Shown one piece after another: positions 46,464-56,326 of a stretch of 64,000 bases of DNA; the first letter of the stretch is position 1, and every line of letters begins with the position of its first letter. A program made the translations under genes and the position numbers. This DNA comes from Syncephalastrum monosporum B8922 (taxonomy: Eukaryota; Mucoromycota; Mucoromycetes; Mucorales; Syncephalastraceae). Below the pieces are notes generated by a model. It was not told where the DNA came from and ran no database searches. It worked only from the letters and a program-made list of their open reading frames with translations. The stretch is taken from positions 20,433 to 84,432 of the forward strand of contig JNEN01000803.1 of NCBI GenBank assembly GCA_000697355.1. The letters are read 5' to 3'.

Positions 46464-48152
46464 ATGATGACGGGCGTATTCGATTCTCTGTCTGGCCTGC
46501 TGGGTCTTCCCCCAGACCATCTGCGTCTGCTTTTCTGCGTTGTTGCCACATATCCAAGCGCCATGCTGTACCGCAGACTGCCGCCAAACAGCCCTACGAG
46601 CCGCCATTTATTTTCTATCGCATATACCTGTTTTACCATGCTCTACATGCTAAGATCCTATATCGGCTTCCTCCACATCGGCTCGACGTGCCTCGTCTCT
46701 TATCTACTCGTTAAATACTATCGGGGCTCGCGTATGCCTTGGATCAATTTTGCTATCGTCATCATAAGCATGTCTATATGGTAAGTCTAACGAGTAATCC
46801 TAAAAAATCCAGTAATATTAATTCATACTTTGTCTTTTGCAAAGTCATCTTGATCGGCAGTTCAAAGGCGTGCATGGTGATACTACACTCGATTATTCGG
46901 GTGGTCTGATGATCGCCACCGTCAAACTAAGTGCTTTTGGATTCAACGTGCACGATGGCCGCGGGACTCCTGTGACGGATTATAACCGACAGATGATGAT
47001 TCGAGAGTACCCCACTCCTATCCAGTTTGCAGGCTGGATGTGCTACTATTGCGGTTTTCTGACTGGTCCGAGCTGTGAGTACATGGATTATTTCCGTTTC
47101 ACGACGATCCAGCTTGCAGGCAAGGAGAAGGAGCATGAGGGCCGTAAACTGGCTGCTTTCAAAGTATTGAGACTTGCCCTGTGCCTGGCAGCGTACATGA
47201 TCGTGCTTGGACCTTACCTTAACTCTCATGTGGGTCTGGAGGCCTCATACTACACAAAACCATTCTATCATCGGTAAGAGGGATCGAGTATTCAAGTATG
47301 GTGGATCTCATGGGTGTTCTTAGGATGTTTATTGTAGCCGCGGGAAGTCTGACGACGCGTATAAAGTACTATACGGTGTGGAAGATGTCAGAAGGAAGCT
47401 GCATCTTGTCCGGTCTCGGATACAACGGCCGGGATACCGTTACTGGAAAGCCATTATGGAACAAGCTCAACAATGTCGATATCAGAGCAGTGGAGCTCGG
47501 CGAGTCGATTTCGATTATCACGCGCGGATGGAACGTTGGCGTCAACACCTGGTTACGACACTATGTCTACCTGCGTATCAGCCCGCCTGGCAAGAAGCCC
47601 TCAAGCGCAGCTGTGATGTGGACCTACGTCATGTCTTCTCTCTGGCACGGTTTCCATCCAGGCTATTACTGTAAGAGATAAAAGAAAAAAGAAAGAAAAA
47701 AAAAGCAACGACAAAATGAAAGAGAGGACTGATCGAGTGAGGCAATAGTATTTTTCATCAACATCGGACTGTATCAAGTGGTGGGGCGCATGGCACGCCG
47801 GTCGTTGCGTCCCCTCGCGTTCACACCCGATGGCAAACAGGCCATTCCGCATCGGAAACGACTGTACGATATTGCAGGACTGTTAGGATCCCAGTTTGCG
47901 GTGGACATGCTTGTGAGTGCCTTTGATCTGCTCACGTTCAGCAACGTGTGGCGAGTCTGGAAGAGTATCTATTTTATCCACATCTGGGTCTTGGTCGCAT
48001 CATACGTCCTCATCCGGCTGCTGGAGCCCGTCCTTTTCAACGTACAAAAGAAACGCATGACGGGCGGGGCGATACAGAGGACAGCAGGCAGCAAAGTAGA
48101 TGAAGTTGTACCTCAGCTGGCAGTGAACAAGATGGCTGGCAAGGCTGAATAA
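46464..48152 (+). CDS. ALE1: Lysophospholipid acyltransferase, MBOAT family (Ale1/LPCAT-like)
   Basis: Reacylates lysophospholipids in the ER (Lands cycle). Four exons. The start chosen is MMTGVFDSLSGLLGLPPDHL; an in-frame ATG at 46425 would add 13 residues. Multi-pass hydrophobic segments follow, then the MBOAT hallmarks: DYSGGLMIATVKLSAFGFNV, REYPTPIQFAGWMCYYCGFL with GPSCEYMDYFRF, the motif with conserved Asn WNVGVNTWLRHYVYLRI, and the catalytic His segment SSLWHGFHPGYY interrupted by an intron directly after. The final exon has FINIGLYQVVGRMARRSLRP and three more membrane segments, ending VPQLAVNKMAGKAE. Introns lie near 46780-46843, 47275-47330 and 47670-47750. About 500 residues, usual for the family. 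It converges on DPM2 235 bp away. Confidence 0.92.
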
Positions 48153-48387
48153 ATAATAAACATCAAGACGTTGGATGTGTACTATGTGCAGTATACTGTG
48201 TACGGTGTACGGTATAGGATGGATATGGATATGGATTGTATTTGCGCGAAACCATTTGACAAAGGAGGAACGATGTGGACGGATGGTTGGTTGGTGGTGG
48301 TGGAACCATATTACAGAGAAGAGAAGGTGAGGGAAACTGTTGTTGCTGATTTGTAGATCGAATGGTGGAGCGAAATTGGAGTATTAT

Positions 48388-48760
48388 CTATTTTGATTTT
48401 TTGGTCTGTGTCTTCTTGCCCTTGGCCATTGCCAGCCCAAGAAAGGTGCAGATGATGGTCAGTCCAACGATGAGCAGGACCAGAGGTATACGAATCGCGT
48501 ACTCCCAGGGAGGGAAGAAGTTCTGCAGAGGATGGTCCTCATCAACAAAGGGCTGGATACACGTCTGTCAGCTACTCTTACGCGCAATGAAGGACAACAT
48601 GAGACATACCATGACGAGCGACCACAGAGTGTAATACAGAAATATAGCCACAGCCGAAAAGAACGCTACGGCACCCACCGCCTTGTCTGTACCTGTGCTC
48701 TAGAATAGGACAAAGAGAGTCATTGAACGCCGTAACTTGGGACAAGACAATATTTACCAT
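48388..48760 (-). CDS. DPM2: Dolichol-phosphate mannosyltransferase regulatory subunit DPM2
   Basis: A small ER membrane protein that stabilises the dolichol-phosphate-mannose synthase and contributes to GPI synthesis. I rebuilt it from splice sites because each exon is tiny. Exon 1 is the bare ATG (48760-48758), followed at once by a gtaaat donor. Exon 2 (48699-48610, 90 bases) encodes STGTDKAVGAVAFFSAVAIF and LYYTLWSLVM. Exon 3 (48552-48388) encodes PFVDEDHPLQNFFPPWEYAI, then RIPLVLLIVGLTIICTFLGL and a Lys-rich tail AMAKGKKTQTKKSK. The total is 85 residues with two hydrophobic helices. The TGTDxxVG start, YYTxW and LPF(I/V)D motifs match the DPM2 family closely. The acceptors are tattctag and gtatccag. 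Confidence 0.88.
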
Positions 48761-49026
48761 GACGTGCTGCGAGAGAGGGGAAAAAGGAAAGAAGAATGAT
48801 GCATTGATTTCCATCCGGCCATTCTTGATATCCAAAAGCAGTCATTTCTATACGCACTTTCTTTCTTTCCACCCGACACATACACTTGTTTTCGAAACAA
48901 GTTGGTACTCGCCCCAAAATGAGCTGTACACAATGCGGCCGCTTCCTCAAAATAAATTGGGGCACTTCATACCTTTACTGCTTTTCGCACCGGTAACGCT
49001 TGACGGTTTTCATTGACGACAACATG
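48761..49026. other. Short intergenic region with a 7-bp-arm inverted repeat
   Basis: About 265 bp between the DPM2 start and the transposase relic. It contains an inverted repeat CTTGTTT-TCG-AAACAAG at 48885-48901. This could be chance or a remnant of a mobile-element end. Confidence 0.35.
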
Positions 49027-49790
49027 TCCATCACCATGGTTCAAATGATGACAAGCCTCGCGGAACAATTGGATGGTCTCAGGGTCTCTGAGTTCACTGA
49101 CACTGCAACATCACGCGCCAGGAGACACTTTTGCACTTTGAAGAAAGAAATAGTCCCGAAAAGAACACAAGCACGATACGACCGGGCAGCTGAAATGAGA
49201 CAAACCGACATGATTTTTGCGGGCGTCTGTGTCTTTCTTGGACGAGTTTGTCTCTCATATCAACCGCAAGCGAACTAGAGCCTGGTCAAAGAAAAGAATA
49301 CGTGTCGAGGTAACCGTGCCGCAGACAAGGTGAGGAAAGAGATGCGAAAAGCAGGAAGAGATGCCTGAAGTAAGTGACGCGTCTGATGGGGAAATATGTC
49401 AACTATCCTTGGCACCATGACTGGTTTTGGTGCGATCAACGTCAAGGTGCGACGGCCTAATCATCCATCAAAGAAGCGCGAGACAGATGGATCAACACCC
49501 ACGAGACGATCCGGCACCGTAACGGGTCATTATCTCAGTTTTATCGCCTACAGTTGGACGTCCTCAATCGCCATCCACAGATGAAAGGGTGCTACATCAT
49601 CATGAACAACATCCTGATACACACGGCACCGTGTGTTCGCAAGGCAATGAGAATCGTGGCTATTATAATTTGTCGTATCTTCCCGAGCTAAACACCGTCA
49701 AACAACTCTGGATGGTTTGGAAATTGCAAAATTTGGCAATAAGTGGTGCATTTACGATCGCACCTATTATCGCCATGCAATCATGACGCG
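49027..49790 (+). pseudogene. Degenerate DDE transposase (Tc1/mariner-like), multiply frameshifted
   Basis: Fragments of one transposase lie in the right order but in changing frames. Frame 1 (to about 49240) has SLAEQLDGLRVSEFTDTA, RTQARYDRAAEMRQTDMIFA and VCVFL. A shift of frame gives FLDEFVSHINRKRTRAWSKK. From 49396 another shift gives STILGTMTGFGAINVKVRRP and GTVTGHYLSF. The next frame gives QLDVLNRHPQMKGCYIIMNN and ILIHTAPCV. The last gives NRGYYNLSYLPELNTVKQLW. These correspond to the usual LDESGF, GxISxxGxINV, VMDNAPIH and YSPELNPIEQFW blocks of fungal DDE transposases. The second catalytic Asp is now Asn (MNN), and the third acidic residue falls at KQLW, where Glu is expected before QxW. 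So the copy is inactive on two counts. No terminal repeats were identified. Confidence 0.8.
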
Positions 49791-50621
49791 TTATGCCTGT
49801 CCGTCTTGCTCTCGACACCTGTCCGTCCTGGATGAACTGAAGTCCCACGTTGAGACTGCCGAACACTCACGGCGTCTCAACCAAAAATCAGAGCGGATAC
49901 CCAGGACGACGAACTAGCACGTCCAGAGAAATCAAAGCGTGCTTCATCATCAGGAACCTACAAGTGACAACCAGCCGCAGAGGCATCATGATGTTTTCAA
50001 CAAGGTCGTACTCATTTGATCGGCCAGCTATAAGGCACATTCGAGACGCGCTGCCGCAAGTACTGAGGTGATCATGGCTGGTTAATCCATTAACACGGTG
50101 GAGCGACACGCAAATTGGGGTCTGCGCAGCAACACCTTTGAGAAGTACTATTCTCGTCCACACAGTCAACACAAGGAAGGCGCCGAGATAACTGAGGCTC
50201 TTTTTGCTGCGTCTACAGAAAAACAACCCACATCCGAAGAGGGAGTGGAGGCAACACCGAATGTGTTAGCGACATATGAGCAAAAAACCCATCCCTGTCA
50301 AGAGGCACAACAAAGAGACCCCTTCGCGGGCATGAAAGGTGCTAAGGAGCATCCATACGATAGAAGTTTACTTTACATATTACGAAAAATAAAGCGTGGC
50401 TTGAAGAGAACAACCCCACATCCTCAGACTACGTTTCGGCAACGGTATGATTGTGTTAGCGACAGCGAAACACAATTGACAGGACAAATGGTTGTGAAAA
50501 TCCGTCCGAACTTGATTTGCGGATGCGTTCTAATTCAAATACCGTGTTGTGTACAGTTCTTTTGCGGGAGGGAGTGTCCACATTGTTTAAGTACACACAT
50601 ATTTAAAACTTTCATAAGCCC
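49791..50621 (+). other. Probable decayed coding DNA, partly with a zinc-finger-like segment
   Basis: About 830 bp between the transposase relic and GUF1. A frame at 49788-49917 contains YACPSCSRHLSVLDELKSHV followed by ETAEH, with C2H2 spacing (CxxC, HxxxxxH). Nearby frames break repeatedly. Frame 50098-50748 is open for 216 codons but overlaps the GUF1 start in another frame, and its composition is not convincing. This could be the tail of the mobile element or a separate gene fragment. No function is claimed. Confidence 0.35.
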
Positions 50622-53600
50622 ATGGTATTTGCCACCCGCGCTGTCCACCGGTGCCTGTGGTCAGCCTCGACGTCGTCCAGGCACTCTTATTATCGCACCT
50701 TTCCTCGATTCCACGCTCTGCAATGCCGCCACTCTTCGTCCAGCGTAATTAACACTTGTCAAAAATACTACACACCCCACCAACCACTTTCCACTCGTAT
50801 ACAATAGAAACTCAAAGCAGCCGATCCTCAACGCACCATTGACATGACCTCTTTTGACGCCGAGAATATTCGCAATTTCAGCATTATCGCTCACATTGGT
50901 ACAGTTTCGAACCTGTACTTTCACTTTTACTGATCCGTTTTGCAAGATCACGGCAAAAGCACTCTGGCAGACAGGTAACACGTGACACAGCACTACATGC
51001 GCGTGGCCGCTAATGCATTTATAAAAGGTTATTGGAATTGACAGGTACCATCAAAAGCGGCGCCAACAAACAAGTGCTCGACAAACTCAAGGTTGAGCGA
51101 GAGCGAGGCATTACCGTGAAGGCACAGGTATGCGCTGCGTAGGCATCTTCGAATCCTCCATGCTTACTCTATGATAGACCGTTTCCATGCTCTATGACTA
51201 CAAGGGCAAGCAGTACCTGCTCAACTTGATTGATACCCCCGTAGGTGCTATTCGACATGATGCGATCTGAACTAACACGTCTGATCAGGGGCACGTTGAT
51301 TTTAGCTACGAAGTGTCACGTTCTCTGGCCGCGTGTCAGGGTGCCATCCTCCTTGTCGATGCTGCCCAAGGCATCCAAGCCCAAACCGTCGCCAACTTCT
51401 ATCTTGCCTTTGGTGAAGATCTCACCATTATTCCTGTCTTGAACAAGGTGACTATTTCTATTTCAATTTCAAATGAGACATGTTCTCTTTTAACCCCGTG
51501 TTCAGGTCGACCTGGCAGGCGCAGAGCCAGAGCGCGTCCTTCAACAGATCCACAGTGCCTTTGAACTCGACACGAGCAATGTGCTACAGGTACAGACAGT
51601 AGAGGAGTATGACGAGCGCTCGTTCTGATCTCTCTCTTCTGTAGATATCCGCAAAAAGCGGCTTGAACATCGATTCTGTCTTGCCTAGAGTTATTGAGGA
51701 AATACCAAGGTGGGTGGGTGATCTACGCACTGGCCACTGTTCACTGATGTATGTATTGACAGCCCTGTGGGATCCAAAACCGAATCTTTGCGCGCGCTAC
51801 TATTCGACTCCTGGTACGATCAATACAAAGGCGTTGTTTGTATGCTGCGAATTGTCGATGGTGTCCTGAAGAAAGGTATGGACTAGAATAGATGTGTGCT
51901 AGGTACTCATAATGACTGTAGGCGACAAGATCACATCAGCTCACTCGGAGAACAAATACGAAGTGACAGAGGCGAGTGAAAAATGTAACTGAACGTCCTG
52001 GCTTCCGATACTAAACGTCTGTTTTCTTCAGGTGGGCGTCATGTATCCGGAACAACTGCCCACGGGCTATCTGTAAGACACACGAAAGAGAGCATCCGTA
52101 TATATACTCAACTTACGCTTATGAACCTTCAGCCACGCAGGTCAAGTCGGTTACGTGATCTGTGGCATGAAAACGGCCTCAGAGGCGTACGTGGGTGATA
52201 CATTCCACCACCTCAACCAAAAGATCGAAGCCCTTCCTGGCTTTCAGGCCGTCCAGCCCATGGTTTTCGCAGGCATCTTCCCCGTGGACACAACCGACTT
52301 CCGCCGGCTCGATGAATCCATTACGAAGCTCACGTTGAACGACTCAAGTGTCAGCGTACACAAGGAGACCAGTCATGCCTTGGGTCAAGGCTGGCGTCTC
52401 GGTTTCTTGGGTACCCTGCACATGGACGTGTTTCGACAGCGACTGGAAAATGTACGTCATGGCTGAACAACGAACTCAGATCGCTGACTGTTAGCATACA
52501 GGAATATGAGGCCAACATTATTGTGACGGCGCCGACCGTGCCGTTTAGAAGTACGTTTCGGTTAGATCGCTCCACTCATCCGGTCACGGCTCACCTTTGG
52601 TTCAGTTGTTTATAAGGACGGAACGACGAAAACCATTCGAAATCCTTCCGAGTTCCCCGAAACGGACGAACGAAATTACAAGGTGGCGCGTTTAGAAGAG
52701 CCCATGGTGCTGGCCACTATGATCTTCCCTGAGGTATGTCGGTCGCGGCTTGCTTGCTTAGTTATCTGACGACTCACACGCGTCTTGCCTGCCTAACAGG
52801 AGTATATGGGTAAAATGATTGAGCTCTGTGGTGTAAGTGAACGTACACAGGAGACGACAAATCACTCAAGTATCATGGTAGAGCCGGCGAGGAGAGCAGC
52901 GTGATTATGTCTACGTTGACGATACGCGTGTCATGATGAAGTACTCGATGCCATTGTCCGAAGTGGTGACAGACTTTTATGATGAGCTGAAAAGCCGATC
53001 CTCTGGATATGCCACATTTGACTATGAAGACGCCGGTTACGAAGAGAGTGATCTTGTCAAGGTAACAACTGCTTTTCCTATTGAGATATAAAAGCTAAAC
53101 ACGAAACTAGATGACGGTTCTTCTCAATCACAAGCCGGTCGACGCGCTTTCCATCATTCTCCATCGGTCACAGGCCGAGTTCATGGGCCGTGACTGGGTA
53201 AAACGGTTGAAGGATGTGATCCAGCGGCAGCTCTTTGAGATTGTCATCCAAACCGCCATAGGAAGCAAAATCGTGGCACGTGAAACGTAAGTTTAAAAAA
53301 CAGGGACCTGCTGTTTGTATTCACACGAGAATCCAACAATCAGGATATCGGCTCTGCGAAAAAATGTCACCGCCAAATGTGTAAGTTCGAATATGGTATC
53401 CTTGGAAAGATGAGTAGCTCACGATCATTTTATCAGTATGGTGGCGATGTATCTCGTAAGATGAAGCTTCTTCAGAAGCAAAAGGAGGGCAAGAAGCGAA
53501 TGAAAATGATTGGTAAATGAGACTCTGTCTTGGGTTGACTGATTTGATTGACTAATGCCGCGACGTAGGCAATGTTGAGCTGCCCCAAAAGGCATTCTAC

Positions 53601-53624
53601 GACTTCTTGGATAGACGTTCATAA
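50622..53624 (+). CDS. GUF1: Mitochondrial translation factor Guf1 (LepA/EF4)
   Basis: A GTPase that promotes back-translocation on mitochondrial ribosomes. The start [20 protein letters not shown] is an Arg-rich presequence. An intron of about 66 bases (donor gtaatt near 50746, acceptor acaatag at 50807) joins it to [20 protein letters not shown]. The G domain has G1 split by introns ([20 protein letters not shown]), the switch region [21 protein letters not shown]3 [20 protein letters not shown] and G4 [15 protein letters not shown]. Later are [40 protein letters not shown], the EF-G V-like region ([17 protein letters not shown]), domain IV-like [16 protein letters not shown], and the LepA C-terminal domain ending [20 protein letters not shown] and YDFLDRRS. 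At least fifteen introns. About 650 residues. Confidence 0.95.
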
Positions 53625-54393
53625 TACATGTTAATAATGAATATAGATGTATAGATACTACGTGTGCTATGGTTTGGGAATCAGTACGGCCAACCGTCCG
53701 GGGCCTAGCTGCCACCTCTTTTCCAAGATGAGGATTAATCTGTATATCAGCAGCTACCGCAGGGCATACAAGTCTTTTGTGAAACTTTTCCCTGTGTATC
53801 GCTTGCCACGCGATTGGGATAGCATTGGCACTATTTCCCCACAGCCGAACTACACCATGCGTACGATGGACACCCCAGGCTGACATTGCATGGTGCAAGA
53901 ACAGACTGGATATGTATGTGTACGTGCTCTTGTAGATTATTTGTGCCTCGCTCGATGACGGGCCGCTTCATCTGTTGTGCATAGTTGCTTCCACTCTAAT
54001 TTCATCCACTGATTGTTGCGCCAGTTTTATGTTAATCTTGGGCCCTCAGGTGGTAAGAAGTATATGAGCAAGTGGTGGGTTGAGGGGCGCTCTGGGCTGC
54101 TTTTCCCAACCCGGTATGGTCTTTCACAGTGCGATGACCTGCCTGTATATCTGCATGCTTCAATATATATACTTGAATGGCGATGCGTTTGGCTGGGAAG
54201 TCTTCCAACACGTAAATAAGCACGTCGACTGAGCTGCATATATCGAGGAGTGACTGACTTATTGGGCATTCGACGTCATTCAAATTGGCGTGTTGATTGG
54301 AAGGCTGGGGGCGAAGCGAGCGAGAGACAAGCCGAAATCTGGCAGGCCTGGCCTAGTTAAAAAAAGGCTTCTTTTTTACAGACACTGACTTCA
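53625..54393. other. Intergenic region, no assigned gene
   Basis: About 770 bp between GUF1 and MIC60. Open frames on both strands (53425-53898 minus overlapping GUF1; 54032-54283 minus) are present but I could not tie them to a family or a full splice model. They are probably chance. Confidence 0.4.
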
Positions 54394-56229
54394 ATGCTGA
54401 GAGCAGCTCGGTTGTCCAAGACTTGTGCGAGACAGGCCGCGTTGCCGAAGCAACGGGTACTTTGACCAACTCAATTTGCATCCCTTCTTTCATCCTTACT
54501 GACAACAACAAATCCTTTATCCCATAGCGATTCCTTGCCACCTCGACCGAGTCAGCCCAAAAGAGCAGCGGTGGTGCCGGCAAAGCGATTGCAGGCCTTA
54601 CGGTGCTGACGGCCGGCGCTTATGGCGGTGCGACTTACTATGCCCTGAACGACAAGGCGTTCTGCGATACCTTCACGACTTACGTGCCCGGCGGTGAGCA
54701 AGTGATTGATTACATTCATGACTTGCAAAAGAACCAGGATTTGCAAACCTACCGCGATCAGACCACCAGCTGGAAGTCGGCTGCCCAGTCGTACGTCGAC
54801 ATGGCTCGTGATACTGCTTCGGGCGCTTACAAGTCGACTACGGACGCGTACAACAGTGTCGTGAATGGCAACGAAAAGCAACCTGCCGCAACCACCCTGG
54901 AAGGCAAAGCCAACAAAAAGCACGTGGACGGAAAGATCGAGCTTGCCAACAACAGCACGCCAGCCGAATCGACCATCGACGTCGCTATCGAGAAACCCAA
55001 GCCGATCCTTGTCAAGAAGGTGTCGTCCGAGAACGCCGTTGTGCGCGAGCTGTCTCAGGTCGTCGTCGAGCTCGCTGCCATCCTGAACGAGTCCGGCCTC
55101 GCTGGCAAGGGCCGCGACATCATCACCGGCGCAGAGGCCCAGATCGCCAGCCTCCACAAGGAGTACAAGCTCCTTGACCAGGAGCAGGCGGACGTGCTGA
55201 AGCAGCTCAAGCAGTTGAAGCAAAAGAGCGCTGCCGTCGAAGCGAAGCTCGCCCAATTCCACAGCGACGCGCAGGCCGTCATGAACGACGCGCACAGCGA
55301 CACAGCCCGCAAGATCGAGTCGACCCGGGCCGAACTCGTGCGCGAGTTTGAGGAGGCGCGTGAGGCTGTCAAGGCGTCGTTCTCGCAGCTGCTGGCCCGA
55401 GAGCTGGACGCTCAGAAGCACCAGCTCGAGAAGCACCGCGAGGAGGCTCTTGTCCAGCAGGGCGCCGACATGCAGCGCCGCTTTGTGCGCGAAGTCAAGC
55501 TCCTCGTGGAGCAGGAACGCGCGGGTCGTCTGGCCAAGCTGGATCAGATCAACAAGCGCTTCGTCGCTCTGGAGAAGGACACCGTCCTGAACGCCAACGA
55601 GCTCGACAAGTCCCGCCGCCACCACTTGATGCACATTGCCCTCGGCGCGCTCCAGGAAGCCGCGGCCGATCACAAGAAGCGTCCCTTCGTCGAGGAGCTC
55701 GAGGCCTTCCGCACCAGTGCCCAGGGCCAGCAGGTCGTCGAGACGGTGCTTGCCTCGCTTCCGGCGGATATCGCCCAGGACGGTGTCGAGTCCATGAGCG
55801 GTCTCGTCGAGCGCTTCGAGGGTGTCGCCGACCAGGTGCGACGCGTCGCGCTCGTGCCCGAGGACGGTGGCTTTGGCTCCCACATCATCAGTTATATTCT
55901 CGCCAAGCTCATGTTCCGCAAGGAGGGCCTCGTCGAAGGCGCCGATGTCGAGGCTGTCCTGGCCCGCACAAAGTACTACCTCAAGAGCCGCGATCTCGAA
56001 AACGCAGCCCGGCAACTGAATCAGCTCTCCGGATGGCCCAAGCGATTGGCAGGCGACTGGATCGACGCTGCTCGGCGCCATCTCGAATTCAAGCAGGCAT
56101 TAGAGGTAACACAAAACAAATGATGGAAAAGTAAAAGATACTGATATGTGCCTCTTTTTTTTTTTCTTCTTTGCCCAGGTTGCGGAGACCCAGACGGTCC
56201 TCAACAGTTTATTGGAAGTGGACGCTTAG
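54394..56229 (+). CDS. MIC60: MICOS complex subunit Mic60 (mitofilin)
   Basis: Mic60 sits in the mitochondrial inner membrane, bends cristae junctions and contacts the outer membrane. Exon 1 (MLRAARLSKTCARQAALPKQ) is a presequence; a gtactt donor at about 54457 and a cccatag acceptor at about 54529 lead to RFLATSTESAQKSSGGAGKA. The inner-membrane helix with its Gly-rich motif follows (IAGLTVLTAGAYGGATYYAL). A long coiled coil spans about residues 190-380 (LHKEYKLLDQEQADVLKQLK and QLLARELDAQKHQLEKHREE). The C-terminal mitofilin domain has GSHIISYILAKLMFRKEGLV, EAVLARTKYYLKSRDLENAA and GWPKRLAGDWIDAARRHLEF. The last exon, after an intron at 56106, encodes VAETQTVLNSLLEVDA. Total is about 560 residues. 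GC-rich codon use in the main exon suggests strong expression. Confidence 0.94.
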
Positions 56230-56326
56230 ACAATATAACAAAAACGAAAAAAAGAAAACACACAAAAAAGCTTATACAGAGGAGAGAAAGAGGGTGTTTT
56301 GCTGCACTATATATACTGGTTGCTGT

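Noticed and set aside
50098..50748. 216-codon plus-strand open frame before GUF1
   Set aside because: Its end overlaps the GUF1 presequence exon in another frame. It has no family features and lies in decayed DNA. It may hold remnants, but I do not call a gene.
54027..54283. Minus-strand frame with SSVDVLIYVLEDFPAKR, considered as a HORMA-like fragment
   Set aside because: No further conserved block or workable splice chain was found on either side, so the likeness is probably chance.
54552..56081. 509-codon minus-strand open frame opposite MIC60
   Set aside because: It is antisense to a strongly supported coding exon with GC-rich codon use, which creates long complementary frames. It has no recognisable domains.
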